A DNA stretch of 64,000 nucleotides from Trebonia sp963734665. Its GTDB lineage: Bacteria > Actinomycetota > Actinomycetes > Streptosporangiales > Streptosporangiaceae. Shown in pieces: positions 7,893-15,717 of this stretch. The position numbers and the translations under genes were made by a program. The notes under the pieces are model-generated. The model was not told the origin of the DNA. It saw only the letters and a list, made by a program, of their open reading frames with translations, and did no database searches. Numbering within the stretch: position 1 is the stretch's first letter; the number at the start of each line of letters is the position of its first letter. The stretch covers positions 682,001-746,000 of the forward strand of contig CAVTIR010000004.1 of NCBI GenBank assembly GCA_963734665.1, written 5' to 3'.

Positions 7893-9095
7893 GTGCCAGC
7901 GCTTGACGGAGTGATCGTTGCCCTGCTTACCCCGGTCAACGCCGACGGCCGGGTCGACCACGGAGCGCTCAGGCGCCTGGTCGAACGGCTGGTCGACCGG
8001 GGCGTGACCGGCGTGAGCCCGCTCGGCTCGACGGGGGAGGGGTACAGCCTCGGCCTGGAACAGCGGCTCGCGGTCGTGGACACCGTCGCCCGGTCGGTTC
8101 CCGCGGGCATGCCTGTGATTCCGGGTGTCTTCGCGCACAACCATGAGCAGGGCGTCGCCGAGATCGCCGCCTACGCCGACCACGGCGCCACGGCGGTGCT
8201 CGCGGCGCCGCCTGCGTACTACCCGCTCGCGCCGGCCGAGCAGGAGGCGTACTTCTCGCGGCTCGCGGACGCCGCGGCGCTGCCCCTCGTGATCTACAAC
8301 ATTCCCGTCTATACCAAGATCCAGATCGCGCCGGCGGTCGCAGCGGCACTGGCCTCGCATCCCCGCGTCGCTGGACTCAAGGATTCCGGCAGGGATTTCG
8401 GCTACGCGACGGAGCTGCTTGACCTGGTAGCCGCGTCTGGCGCCGCCGCGGACTTCTCCGTCCTGACCGGCACGGACTCGATGCTCGTCTCTTACATGCT
8501 GGCCGGTGCCCGTGGCACCATCTGCGCGAACGCCAACGTCGTGCCCGAGTTGGTGCTCGCCGTCTACGAGGCGGTCAGGGCAGGCAAGCTGGACGACGCG
8601 CTGCGGCACGAGGCCCGGCTCCGCGCGGTGCAGGCCGCGCTCAGGACCGGGACGCCTCCCGCCGGGTACAAGGCGGCGATCGCCGCCGCCGGCGTGGGCG
8701 AACCGTGGCTCGTCCCGCCCCGCCGCCCGCTCACGGAAGCGGAGACAGCGCTGCTCATCGAGCGCCTGACGGCCCTCGATGTTCTGTTACGGCCCCTGGA
8801 GCTAGCGGGCACGATAGAGGCGAAGCGCGCCATCGTTCGCGGATCCTGGATAACAGCAAGTGGCGCGGACCTGCGGCGGGCACGATGGAGGCGAAGCGCG
8901 CCATCGTTCGGGACCCTGGATAACAGCAAGTGGCGCGGACCCGCGGCGGGTGATCAGCCGCACTGGGTGACCACCGGAATGGCGAGAACGATTGCGTCGC
9001 GCGCCGTGCGCGGGTCGCCTGCTACCGTCACTGTAGGTGACCCGAGGCCCACCCGCGCGATCCCGCGCTCACCGACTGAAAGGACGTCGCGATGA
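7893..9095 (+). CDS. dihydrodipicolinate synthase/N-acetylneuraminate lyase family protein with repeat-derived C-terminal extension
   Basis: A class I aldolase-fold lyase or dehydratase. The GSTGE motif (residues 45-49) binds the keto-acid carboxylate. Tyr135 in IYNIP and Lys163 in GLKDS are the usual proton relay and Schiff-base lysine. The normal domain ends near residue 304. The remaining 96 codons come from two tandem 71-bp repeats and following DNA, so the original stop seems lost. The extended frame ends in an ATGA overlap with the DUF1348 gene. GTG start with a strong GAGGAGGA site 7 nt upstream. With the nearby enolase-superfamily dehydratase, a role in 2-keto-3-deoxy sugar-acid breakdown is plausible (inference). 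Confidence 0.85.
   Translation: MPALDGVIVALLTPVNADGRVDHGALRRLVERLVDRGVTGVSPLGSTGEGYSLGLEQRLAVVDTVARSVPAGMPVIPGVFAHNHEQGVAEIAAYADHGATAVLAAPPAYYPLAPAEQEAYFSRLADAAALPLVIYNIPVYTKIQIAPAVAAALASHPRVAGLKDSGRDFGYATELLDLVAASGAAADFSVLTGTDSMLVSYMLAGARGTICANANVVPELVLAVYEAVRAGKLDDALRHEARLRAVQAALRTGTPPAGYKAAIAAAGVGEPWLVPPRRPLTEAETALLIERLTALDVLLRPLELAGTIEAKRAIVRGSWITASGADLRRARWRRSAPSFGTLDNSKWRGPAAGDQPHWVTTGMARTIASRAVRGSPATVTVGDPRPTRAIPRSPTERTSR
8805..8945. repeat. two tandem copies of a 71-bp repeat
   Basis: Copy 1 is 8805-8875 and copy 2 8876-8945 (70 bp), differing at only a few positions. Each contains GAGGCGAAGCGCGCC, then ATCGTTCG, then TGGATAACAGCAAGTGG. In copy 2, ACGATGG pairs with CCATCGT across the unit, so each copy can form a hairpin. 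The first copy starts where the conserved lyase domain ends. A third, degenerate copy lies at 9579-9640. Confidence 0.85.
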
Positions 9096-9553
9096 CCGAG
9101 TCCCGGCCGCCGTTCCCGCCCTTCGACCTGGCCAGCGCCGCCAAGAAGGTGCAGGCCGCCGAGGACGCCTGGAACACCCGCGACCCGCAGAGGGTGGCCC
9201 TTGCCTATACGCCCGACTCCGTCTGGCGTAACCGCGACCTCCACATCGTCGGGCGCGAGCGGATCATCGAGTTCCTCACCAGCAAGTGGGAGCGGGAGCT
9301 GGACTACGCGCTGCGCAAGGGCCTGTGGAGCTTCTTCGGCAACCGCATCGCCGTCCGCTTCCAGTACGAGTCGATTGACAGGCAGGGCCAGTGGTGGCGC
9401 AGTTACGGCAACGAGCTGTGGGAGTTCGACGAGAACGGCCTCATGAGCCGCCGCGAGGCCTCCATCAACGACCGCCGGATCAGCGCGGACGAGCGCCGCA
9501 TCTTCGGCCCCCGCCCCGAATCGGAACACGGCCAGGACTTTCCCCTCTGGTGA
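9092..9553 (+). CDS. DUF1348 / nuclear transport factor 2-like (SnoaL-fold) protein
   Basis: A 153-residue cone-shaped alpha+beta-barrel protein. KKVQAAEDAWNTRDPQRVAL, SVWRNRDLHIVGRERIIEFL and YGNELWEFDENGLM are the recognisable blocks of the DUF1348/SnoaL-like family. The fold makes small binding or isomerase pockets; no function is known for this branch. The ATG has a GAAAGGA ribosome site. The last 17 residues, RIFGPRPESEHGQDFPL, reappear on the opposite strand near 12.4 kb as a fragment. Repeat copies of the 71-bp element sit on both sides of this gene. Confidence 0.85.
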   Translation: MTESRPPFPPFDLASAAKKVQAAEDAWNTRDPQRVALAYTPDSVWRNRDLHIVGRERIIEFLTSKWERELDYALRKGLWSFFGNRIAVRFQYESIDRQGQWWRSYGNELWEFDENGLMSRREASINDRRISADERRIFGPRPESEHGQDFPLW

Positions 9554-9578
9554 CGGCGCTCGCCACCGGCGGCCGCAG

Positions 9579-9640
9579 GGAGGCGAAGCCACGCGCCCGT
9601 TCGGAATCCTGATAACAGCAAGTGGCGCGGACCGCGGCGG
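9579..9640. repeat. third, degenerate copy of the 71-bp repeat
   Basis: GGAGGCGAAGC, then GCCCGTTCGGAATCC, then TGATAACAGCAAGTGGC match the tandem pair at 8805-8945 with small deletions. It follows the DUF1348 stop by 25 bp, so the DUF1348 gene is bracketed by copies of the repeat. Confidence 0.75.
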
Positions 9641-9736
9641 CAGACTCCCTTAACCCGCGGGCCGCTCTTTTGTGGATCGCCCCAAGCGGGGCGCGGGCTT
9701 GTCGACGGGGCCTGCGATCGGCGACATCATGATCGG

Positions 9737-10966
9737 ATGAAGGTCACCGGGTTCGAGGTCTTCCCTGTCGTCTGCCCGCCGCCGTTCCGCGGCGGGCGCA
9801 GCTGGCTGTTCGTCCGCCTTGACACCGATACCGGGACACACGGCTACGGCGAGATGATGATGCTCGGCACGGGCTTCCGGCTCCCCGTGCTTGCCATGAT
9901 GATGGCCGACATCATCGAGCAAGCCGTCATCGATCACGACCCGTACGACACCGAGATGCTCTTCGACAAGGTGTACGGCCGGGCCGGCTACAGCCACTAC
10001 CCGGAGCTGACCAAGCTCGGGATCCTCAGCGCGATCGAGATGGCCTGCTGGGACATCATCGGCAAGGACTGCCGCCAGCCGGTGTACAAGCTGCTCGGCG
10101 GGGAGATGCGGGACCGCGTCCGCACCTACACCTATATCTACGACGACGCCGCTAACAACACCGGCAACGGCAGCCCGCTCAGCCGCGACGTCTGGCTCAA
10201 CCCGGCCTACGCTGCTGCGCGGGCACGGCACTACGCCGACCTGGGCTTCACCGCGATCAAGGTCGACCCGTTCTCGCTGACGCTGTCCCACGACCAGAGC
10301 CTCGGCCAGAACGTCCCGCTCCAGTTCTCCCTGTCGGCGGCCGCCACCGCTGAGCAGGTCATTGGCGCCATCCGCGACGAACTGGGCACCGCCTGCGACA
10401 TCATCATCGGTACCCACGGCCAGATGACCGCCGCGGGGGCACTCCGGATCGCCCAGCGTCTCGAGAAGTTCGACCCCCTCTGGTACGAGGAGCCCTGCCC
10501 GCCAGAGAACATGCAAGCCCTGGCAGAAGTGGCGCGCCGCACCACCATCCCCATCGCCACCGGCGAGCGGCTGACGACCAAGTTCGACTTCGCGCGCCTG
10601 CTCGAGCACCGCGCCGCGGCGATCTTCAACTTCGACGTCGGTCAGGTCGGCGGCATCCTCGAGGCCAAGAAGATCGCCAGCATGGCCGAGGCCCACTACG
10701 TCCAGGTCGCGCCGCACGTCTACGGCGGCCCGCTCATCGCCGCCGCGGCGCTGCACTTGTCCCTGTGCAGCCCCAACTTCCTCATCATGGAGGCGATCGA
10801 GCGCTTCGACGGGGTACACGCGCAGTTCGTCGACGTACCGTTCGAGTGGCACGACGGCTACCTGATGCCGCCGCGGGCACCCGGCCTCGGCTTCAACCTG
10901 CGCGAGGACGTGGCCAGGAGCCACGCCCCGCAGGGGCCTCAACCTGGAACGATCCGTTCCTACTAA
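9737..10966 (+). CDS. mandelate racemase/muconate lactonizing enzyme family dehydratase (sugar-acid dehydratase type)
   Basis: A 409-residue enolase-superfamily protein. The capping domain spans about residues 1-120 (ending KLLGGEMRDRVRTY). The barrel carries KVD at 175-177, GTHGQMT at 225-231, EEP at 251-253, GER at 276-278 and APHVYGG at 325-331, giving metal ligands, base and catalytic His. This pattern fits the galactonate/gluconate dehydratase-like branch, which makes 2-keto-3-deoxy acids. The DapA-like lyase two genes upstream could cleave such a product. GTG/TTG alternatives are unlikely, as ATG gives the family N-terminus MKVTGFEVFPV. Substrate is not assignable from sequence. Confidence 0.88.
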   Translation: MKVTGFEVFPVVCPPPFRGGRSWLFVRLDTDTGTHGYGEMMMLGTGFRLPVLAMMMADIIEQAVIDHDPYDTEMLFDKVYGRAGYSHYPELTKLGILSAIEMACWDIIGKDCRQPVYKLLGGEMRDRVRTYTYIYDDAANNTGNGSPLSRDVWLNPAYAAARARHYADLGFTAIKVDPFSLTLSHDQSLGQNVPLQFSLSAAATAEQVIGAIRDELGTACDIIIGTHGQMTAAGALRIAQRLEKFDPLWYEEPCPPENMQALAEVARRTTIPIATGERLTTKFDFARLLEHRAAAIFNFDVGQVGGILEAKKIASMAEAHYVQVAPHVYGGPLIAAAALHLSLCSPNFLIMEAIERFDGVHAQFVDVPFEWHDGYLMPPRAPGLGFNLREDVARSHAPQGPQPGTIRSY

Positions 10967-10978
10967 CGTCCAAGTAAA

Positions 10979-11047
10979 CGTTAAGTCGAAACGTTAAGTC
11001 GAAACCTTAAGTCAAAACCTTAAGTCGAAACCTTAAGTCAAAACCTA
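10979..11047. repeat. five tandem copies of a 13-bp AT-rich repeat
   Basis: Units starting at 10979, 10992, 11005, 11018 and 11031 read CGTTAAGTCGAAA or CCTTAAGTCRAAA, with a partial sixth. The array starts 12 bp after the dehydratase stop codon and is strikingly AT-rich for this genome. The period of 13 with no unique spacers excludes a CRISPR. Confidence 0.9.
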
Positions 11048-11062
11048 TGCGGCGTGGGACTC

Positions 11063-11125
11063 GGGGTGCCTGGGGATTACCCGCGAGCTCCTTCGGAAGC
11101 TTGCGGGCTAATCGCCTGGCACCCC
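11063..11125. other. 63-nt long hairpin with UUCG tetraloop between convergent genes
   Basis: The outer stem pairs GGGGTGCC (11063-11070) with GGCACCCC (11118-11125). The middle pairs GGGGATTA with TAATCGCC, and the inner stem pairs CCCGCGAGCTCC with GAAGCTTGCGGG around TTCG. About 26 of 28 positions can pair on either strand. It could end transcription from both sides, act as a REP-like element or be part of a small RNA. No U-tract follows, so a standard intrinsic terminator is not certain. Confidence 0.7.
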
Positions 11126-11149
11126 TCATCTCTCGAACGCGCGTTGCGC

Positions 11150-11256
11150 TGATTCAAGTCAAAGTCAAAATCAGGATCAAAAACGGAAAGTCAAAAGTCA
11201 AAATTCAAAAGTCAAGAGCGGAAAGTCAAAGGCGGACCCAGAAGGTCAAAATATAG
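11150..11256. repeat. degenerate A-rich GTCAAAA repeat tract
   Basis: AAGTCAAA-like words recur about ten times at irregular spacing (for example GGAAAGTCAAAAGTCAAAAT). They share the AAGTCRAAA core with the 13-bp array at 10979-11047, from which they are separated by the long hairpin. The tract resembles a decayed version of that array. Confidence 0.65.
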
Positions 11257-11295
11257 AGGCTTCAGAACGGATTCTGGTTTCTCTGGTCGCTTTCG

Positions 11296-12366
11296 CTATG
11301 ACCCTGAGGCCTGGAGAGCGGCGGCCGCGGTGAGGACCTCGATCGCCGATGTCTGTCTGCTGGCGTCGGCTTGGTCGAATGGGCCTGCCCAGTGCAGTCC
11401 GAACTGGCCTGCCGGGTTCCTGTTGTTCGCCAAGACGGAGTCGGCGTTGGCTAGGAGGAACGCCCCGTACTCCGGCTTGCTGCTGTACCGCGAGAAGTCC
11501 TGCAGGTAGCGGACGAAGATGCCCTTGAACTGCGGCAGGTCGCGGTCGCTGGCGGCGGACTTAGCCTCGCCCGGCTCGACGAGGATGCCAGCCGGGCTGG
11601 TGAGGGAGCGCAGCACCACGTCCGCGATCGCCTCCCCCTGCCGCAGGTACGCCTCGTCCCCGGTGAGTTCGTGCAGCGCGGCGAGCCCGCCGAGAATCAC
11701 GCCCTGGTTGTACGTCCAGGTCGTGCCGCCGTTGTTCGTGCAGGCGGCCGTGAGCCCGTCGTTGACCAGGCTGGACGGGCCGATCATGCCGCTTCCGTGC
11801 AGCCACTCCCACTCGCGCAGCGCCCAGTCCCGGTACTCCTGCTGGGCGGGTACCCGGGCGGCCAGCAGCGCCGCGAGGGTGAGGAACAGCTCGTTGGTGA
11901 TCGCGTTCTTGTAGTCCCGCTTCTCGTTCCACCACAGCCCGCCGCCGCAGGTGTCATCCCAGCCGGACAGGCTGTGAGCGAAGATGGCCTGCGCCGCGGT
12001 GCGGTACCGCTCGTCCCCGGTCAGGTCACAAGCGGCCACCCAGGCGAGCGCCCACCACAGGTTGTCGTCGAAGAAATCGTTGATAAAGCCACGCTTCCGG
12101 CGCTGCACCCTGATGAACCCACGCTGCGCCCTGGTGAACGTGTTCTCGATGACATCCAGGTAGGACCGGTTTCCCGTGGACCGGGTATATCTGATCACCG
12201 CCGTGAGCGCGTTGGCGGAGTTCCACCAGCCGGTCGTCTTCCACAGCCCGGTCTGGCGCGAGTACCAGCGCTGCAGCACATTGATTCCGGACGCTGCGGC
12301 GGCTTGGTAGTCCGGCCGATTGTCCCCGGCTGCCCGGCTGCCAGCGGCGGGTGGTTCCTGGCTCAC
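11296..12366 (-). CDS. glycoside hydrolase family 76 protein without signal peptide
   Basis: A 356-residue (alpha/alpha)6-barrel protein of the alpha-1,6-mannanase type. The paired catalytic aspartates are seen in FFDDNLWWALAW near residues 97-108. Other family blocks are TGLWKTTGWWNSANALTAVI near the N-terminus, GGGLWWNEKRDYKNAITNEL in the middle and TWTYNQGVILGGLAAL later. No signal peptide or membrane anchor precedes the domain (start MSQEPPAAGSRAAG), unlike secreted GH76 enzymes, so it may act inside the cell on imported mannosides. Start is fixed by an ATG with no nearby alternatives. It is monocistronic and convergent with the enolase-superfamily gene. Confidence 0.85.
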   Translation of the reverse strand: MSQEPPAAGSRAAGDNRPDYQAAAASGINVLQRWYSRQTGLWKTTGWWNSANALTAVIRYTRSTGNRSYLDVIENTFTRAQRGFIRVQRRKRGFINDFFDDNLWWALAWVAACDLTGDERYRTAAQAIFAHSLSGWDDTCGGGLWWNEKRDYKNAITNELFLTLAALLAARVPAQQEYRDWALREWEWLHGSGMIGPSSLVNDGLTAACTNNGGTTWTYNQGVILGGLAALHELTGDEAYLRQGEAIADVVLRSLTSPAGILVEPGEAKSAASDRDLPQFKGIFVRYLQDFSRYSSKPEYGAFLLANADSVLANNRNPAGQFGLHWAGPFDQADASRQTSAIEVLTAAAALQASGS

Positions 12367-12436
12367 GTGACTATTGTCGGGGGCAGCGGAGCCTGAGCCA
12401 ACCGCGTGGTCGGCGCGCCAGGCCCATTACTGTTCC

Positions 12437-12492
12437 GAGAGGGGAGTCCTGGAGGTACTCCGATTCGGGTCGGTGCCCGAAGAGTCCGTCCG
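12437..12492 (-). pseudogene. tiny C-terminal fragment of a DUF1348-type gene
   Basis: On the minus strand this stretch reads GLFGHRPESEYLQDSPL, matching the end of the intact DUF1348 protein at 9092-9553 (IFGPRPESEHGQDFPL). DNA identity extends over about 50 bp and stops abruptly on both sides. It lies just downstream of the EamA gene, in inverted orientation relative to the intact copy, and has no start or domain. Confidence 0.6.
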
Positions 12493-12519
12493 GATACCGG
12501 GTCGACGAGCGCCCCGGCC

Positions 12520-13494
12520 TCAGACCGTCGAATCCTGGCATGCCTGGTTTTCCGCGACCGGAGCGAGTCGGCCAGCCCTCAGGGACGAGTGACGAGGGAG
12601 ACGCGCGATGCTCATCCCACGGATACGAACCCGGACCGGGCGGCGCACGGCCACGAGGCAGCAGCCTGCGAGGATGAGCGCGAAGCCGGCGACCGACCAA
12701 CCGCTGATCGGCTCGCCGAGGACGACCGCGCCCGCCACGAGCGCGACGGCCGGGTTGACGTAAGTGACGGTGGTGGCCCGGACGGGCCCGACCTCCCCGA
12801 CGAGGGCGATCATGATACTGAACCCGACGGCACTGCACACGAGCGCGAGCAGCACTATGGACACGATCACTGAGGCCGAGGGCCACGCGGCCGGCCAGCC
12901 GTGCGTCGCGGCCACGACGGGCGCGTAGACCACCGCCGTGATCGTGAGCCCGAGTGCGGTGACGCCGGTGCCGGGGAGGTCAGGCATCCACTTGGCGACG
13001 ATCGCCGGGGCGAGCGCGTAGCCGACGACGACCACCAGCACCTTGCCGACCGCGCCGAGGTCGGAACCTGACACGGTGAAGCCGACAAGTCCGGCCACGC
13101 CCGCCATGCCGAGCGCGATGCCGAGCCAGTTCAGGAGGGTGAGCCGCTCGGGGCGCCCGAGCAGGAACGCCACGCCCACGCCCGCCAGCGGCACGGCCGC
13201 GATCAGCAGGCCCGTCGTCGAGCTTGGCAGCCGCTCCTCGGCCGAGCTCAGCAGGAACTGCGGCACGATGATCTCCGCCAGCGTGAACGCGGCCAGGGGC
13301 CGCCACCGCCGCAGGACCGGCATGATCTCGCCCCTGGCGGCCGCTACCGGCAAGAGGACGACCGCGGCCAGCCCCGTCCGGGCAAGCACGAGCATCGCAG
13401 GGTCCAATTGCCCGACCGCGATCTTGATCAGCAGGTAGGGGATGCCCCAGCTCACGCCGAGCAGGACGAACAGGATGATGCCTCGTCGTGTCAC
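12520..13494 (-). CDS. EamA-family (drug/metabolite transporter) exporter
   Basis: A roughly 324-residue DMT-superfamily membrane protein with ten predicted helices in two EamA repeats. The first opens IILFVLLGVSWGIPYLLIKI; the second ends with PAVALVAGAVVLGEPIS and a final helix VAGFALILAGCCLVAV. These transporters usually export amino acids or metabolites. A GTG at 13494 is preferred (VTRRGII); a TTG lies five codons earlier. About 30 residues after the last helix (RIRGMSIARLPRHSSLR...) look non-native, as the frame runs into rearranged DNA holding the DUF1348 fragment. Divergent by about 50 bp from a LysR gene, a standard exporter/regulator pairing. Confidence 0.87.
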   Translation of the reverse strand: MTRRGIILFVLLGVSWGIPYLLIKIAVGQLDPAMLVLARTGLAAVVLLPVAAARGEIMPVLRRWRPLAAFTLAEIIVPQFLLSSAEERLPSSTTGLLIAAVPLAGVGVAFLLGRPERLTLLNWLGIALGMAGVAGLVGFTVSGSDLGAVGKVLVVVVGYALAPAIVAKWMPDLPGTGVTALGLTITAVVYAPVVAATHGWPAAWPSASVIVSIVLLALVCSAVGFSIMIALVGEVGPVRATTVTYVNPAVALVAGAVVLGEPISGWSVAGFALILAGCCLVAVRRPVRVRIRGMSIARLPRHSSLRAGRLAPVAENQACQDSTV

Positions 13495-13544
13495 ACCACT
13501 ATGGTGCAATGCGCCTATCGTTAACGTCCATCTAGACTATTTTC

Positions 13545-14498
13545 ATGAAAAGCATTAGCTGGGACTTCACAGTTGACTGGCGAAAGCTCAGGCTGCTCCA
13601 CGAGCTTGACCGGCGTGGCACGATCGCGGCTACGGCCGAGGCCATGTACCTGACGCCGTCGGCGGTCTCCCAGCAATTGGCGGGCCTGGCCAGAGAGGCC
13701 GGCGTGCCGCTTCTGGAACGGCGCGGCCGCACCGTCGTCCTGACCGGCCAGGCGCGCGTGCTGCTCGCGCACGCCGAGAGCATGCGGGAGCTCGCGGAGC
13801 AGACCCGCGCGGCCCTGGACGCCTGGGCGGACGGCACCGTGGGCTACGTCAGGGTCGGTTCCCTGGCGACCGGGATCACCGCGCTGGTCGCCCCGGCTAT
13901 CGTCGGGCTGCGCAAGGAACGTCCGGGCCTGACCATCCGGGTCAGCGAGCAGGAACCGGACGAGGCGCTTGAGCTGCTCGACGCGGGCGAACTGGAGATC
14001 GCCGTGACGGTCGACTACCCGGGCGCGCCGTCACGGCAGGACGCGCGGTACCGTCGCGCGGACCTCATCGCGGACGTAATGGACGCCGTGGTCCCGGCCG
14101 GCCACCCGCTCGCGGGCCGGTCGTCGATCGACCTCACCGAGCTGGCCGGCGATGTCTGGGTGGGTGCCGCGGCCAGCGACGCGTGTGCCCACATCGTCAC
14201 GGGGATCTGCGCCGCGGCCGGATTCTCGCCCGACGTCCAGTACTACTGCCGTGAATGGGACGCCGTCGCCGCGCTGGTAGCGGCCGGCGTTGGCGTGGCC
14301 CTCATCCCCCGCTCGGCCCAGCCGCTGCGCCCGCACGACCTGGCCGTCCTGCCCGTGGTCGGCGCCCCCGCATCGCGACTGCTGTTCGCCCTCACCCGCG
14401 CGGGCACCGACCTGGATCCTGCCACTCGCGCAACCCTAGAGGCCCTCAATACCGTCGCCGCGGCTCGCCCCGACGGACTCACAGCGCCGCACGCGTAA
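13545..14498 (+). CDS. LysR-family transcriptional regulator
   Basis: A 317-residue LTTR. The N-terminal winged helix-turn-helix spans about residues 11-70 (LRLLHELDRRGTIAATAEAM, TPSAVSQQLAGL). The periplasmic-binding-like effector domain runs from about 95 to 300 (VRVGSLATGI, AAGVGVALIPRS). Such proteins bind a small effector and activate a divergent gene, here the EamA exporter, as ArgP/LysG does for LysE-type exporters. The effector is unknown. The start ATG gives MKSISWDFTVDW; the shared upstream region is only about 50 bp and AT-richer than its surroundings. Confidence 0.92.
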   Translation: MKSISWDFTVDWRKLRLLHELDRRGTIAATAEAMYLTPSAVSQQLAGLAREAGVPLLERRGRTVVLTGQARVLLAHAESMRELAEQTRAALDAWADGTVGYVRVGSLATGITALVAPAIVGLRKERPGLTIRVSEQEPDEALELLDAGELEIAVTVDYPGAPSRQDARYRRADLIADVMDAVVPAGHPLAGRSSIDLTELAGDVWVGAAASDACAHIVTGICAAAGFSPDVQYYCREWDAVAALVAAGVGVALIPRSAQPLRPHDLAVLPVVGAPASRLLFALTRAGTDLDPATRATLEALNTVAAARPDGLTAPHA

Positions 14499-14578
14499 CG
14501 TTTTGCCATCCTAAGCGTTTTGAACCCCACAGGGAGCGTACGACCGGTTCCGCCGACGCAACCGCAGGCGGCACCGCT

Positions 14579-14605
14579 CGGGGCTGGCCGGGAAAGCCAG
14601 CCCCG
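14579..14605. terminator. GC-rich hairpin between convergent LysR and alcohol dehydrogenase genes
   Basis: CGGGGCTGGC at 14579-14588 and GCCAGCCCCG at 14596-14605 form a perfect 10-bp stem with a 7-nt loop. It sits 8 nt past the alcohol dehydrogenase stop and 81 nt past the LysR stop, so it can end both transcripts. No U-tract follows, as is common in actinobacteria. Confidence 0.75.
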
Positions 14606-14612
14606 CACCCGC

Positions 14613-15653
14613 CTAGAGCGTGGCGATGTCGATGACGAACCGGTACCGGACGTCACTGCTGAGAACCCGGTCGTACGCCTCGTTGATCTGGTCGGCGCTG
14701 ATCACCTCGATCTCGGCACCGATGCCACGGTCGGCGCAGAAGTTCAGCATCTCCTGGGTCTCGGCGATGCTGCCGATCGACGACCCGGCGAGTGTCCTGC
14801 GCGCGCTGATCAGCGTCATCAGGTTCAGTGAAACCGGCGTTTCTGGGACTCCCACGTTCACCAGCGTGCCGTCCGTCTTCAGCAGGGACAGGTACGCGTC
14901 GAATTCCAGCGGTTCCGACACCGTGGAAATGATCAGGTCGAACGTGCTGGCCAGTTTCTCGAAGTTCTTCGGGTAGCTGGTCGCGTAGTAGTGGTCGGCA
15001 CCGAGCCTCACCCCGTCGTCCTTCTTGCGCAGCGTCTGGCTGAGGACGCTGACCTCGGCGCCGAGCGCGTGCGCGATCTTGACGCCCATGTGGCCGAGGC
15101 CGCCCATGCCGACGATGGCTACGTTCTTGCCGGGGCCCGCGTTCCAGTGCCGGAGCGGCGAGTACATGGTGATGCCCGCGCAGAGCAGCGGCGCGGCGAC
15201 ATCGAGGGCGAGCCCCTCCGGGATACGCAAGACGTATCGCTGGTCAACCACGATGTGCGTGGAGTAGCCGCCGTAGGTAGGCTCACCATTCTTGTCGAGG
15301 CTGTTGTACGTCTGGGTCGATCCCTTTACGCAGTACTGCTCCAAGCCTAGCTTGCAGTACTCACACTCGCGGCACGAGTCGACGAAGCACCCGACGCCTA
15401 CCCGGTCGCCCACCGAGTACCAGGTGACGCCCGGGCCCACCTCCGCGACGACACCGGCGATCTCGTGGCCGGGCACCATCGGGAAGATCGCCTCACCCCA
15501 GCCCTCGCGGACCTGGTGGATGTCCGAGTGGCAGATGCCGGCGTACTTGATCTCGATCAGTACGTCGAACTCGCCGACGGGGCGGCGCTCGATCGTGGTG
15601 CGCTTCAGCGGAGCCTTGGGGGCTGGCGCGGCGTAAGCAGCAACTGTGCTCAA
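14613..15653 (-). CDS. zinc-dependent NAD(P) alcohol dehydrogenase, cinnamyl-alcohol/YahK type
   Basis: A 346-residue MDR of the CAD/AdhC branch. The catalytic zinc ligands are Cys in AGICHSD and the GHE motif (VPGHEIAGVV). The four-Cys structural zinc loop is CRECEYCKLGLEQYC. The NADP Rossmann motif VGMGGLGHMGVKIA is near residues 180-193. Such enzymes reduce aldehydes or oxidise primary alcohols, usually preferring NADPH. It starts at a TTG with an AGGAG site about 10 nt upstream. It diverges from an XRE regulator gene, the normal partner in actinomycetes, where the regulator responds to an aldehyde or related signal. Confidence 0.92.
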   Translation of the reverse strand: MSTVAAYAAPAPKAPLKRTTIERRPVGEFDVLIEIKYAGICHSDIHQVREGWGEAIFPMVPGHEIAGVVAEVGPGVTWYSVGDRVGVGCFVDSCRECEYCKLGLEQYCVKGSTQTYNSLDKNGEPTYGGYSTHIVVDQRYVLRIPEGLALDVAAPLLCAGITMYSPLRHWNAGPGKNVAIVGMGGLGHMGVKIAHALGAEVSVLSQTLRKKDDGVRLGADHYYATSYPKNFEKLASTFDLIISTVSEPLEFDAYLSLLKTDGTLVNVGVPETPVSLNLMTLISARRTLAGSSIGSIAETQEMLNFCADRGIGAEIEVISADQINEAYDRVLSSDVRYRFVIDIATL

Positions 15654-15717
15654 GCGGTGTTTCTCCTCAGGAATGGGTCATGTGCCTAGGGTCCTCTCCA
15701 CCAGACACAGGATGAGT

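Noticed and set aside
9650..10942. A 430-codon minus-strand open frame antisense to the enolase-superfamily gene
   Set aside because: Its translation is Arg/Asp/Val-rich noise from the GC-rich complementary strand, while the plus strand encodes a complete, motif-bearing protein.
11063..11125. Possible tRNA gene
   Set aside because: The fold is a single long hairpin, not a cloverleaf, and no anticodon or T-arm pattern is seen.
10979..11256. Possible CRISPR array
   Set aside because: The repeats are 13 bp with no unique spacers, and no cas genes are present.
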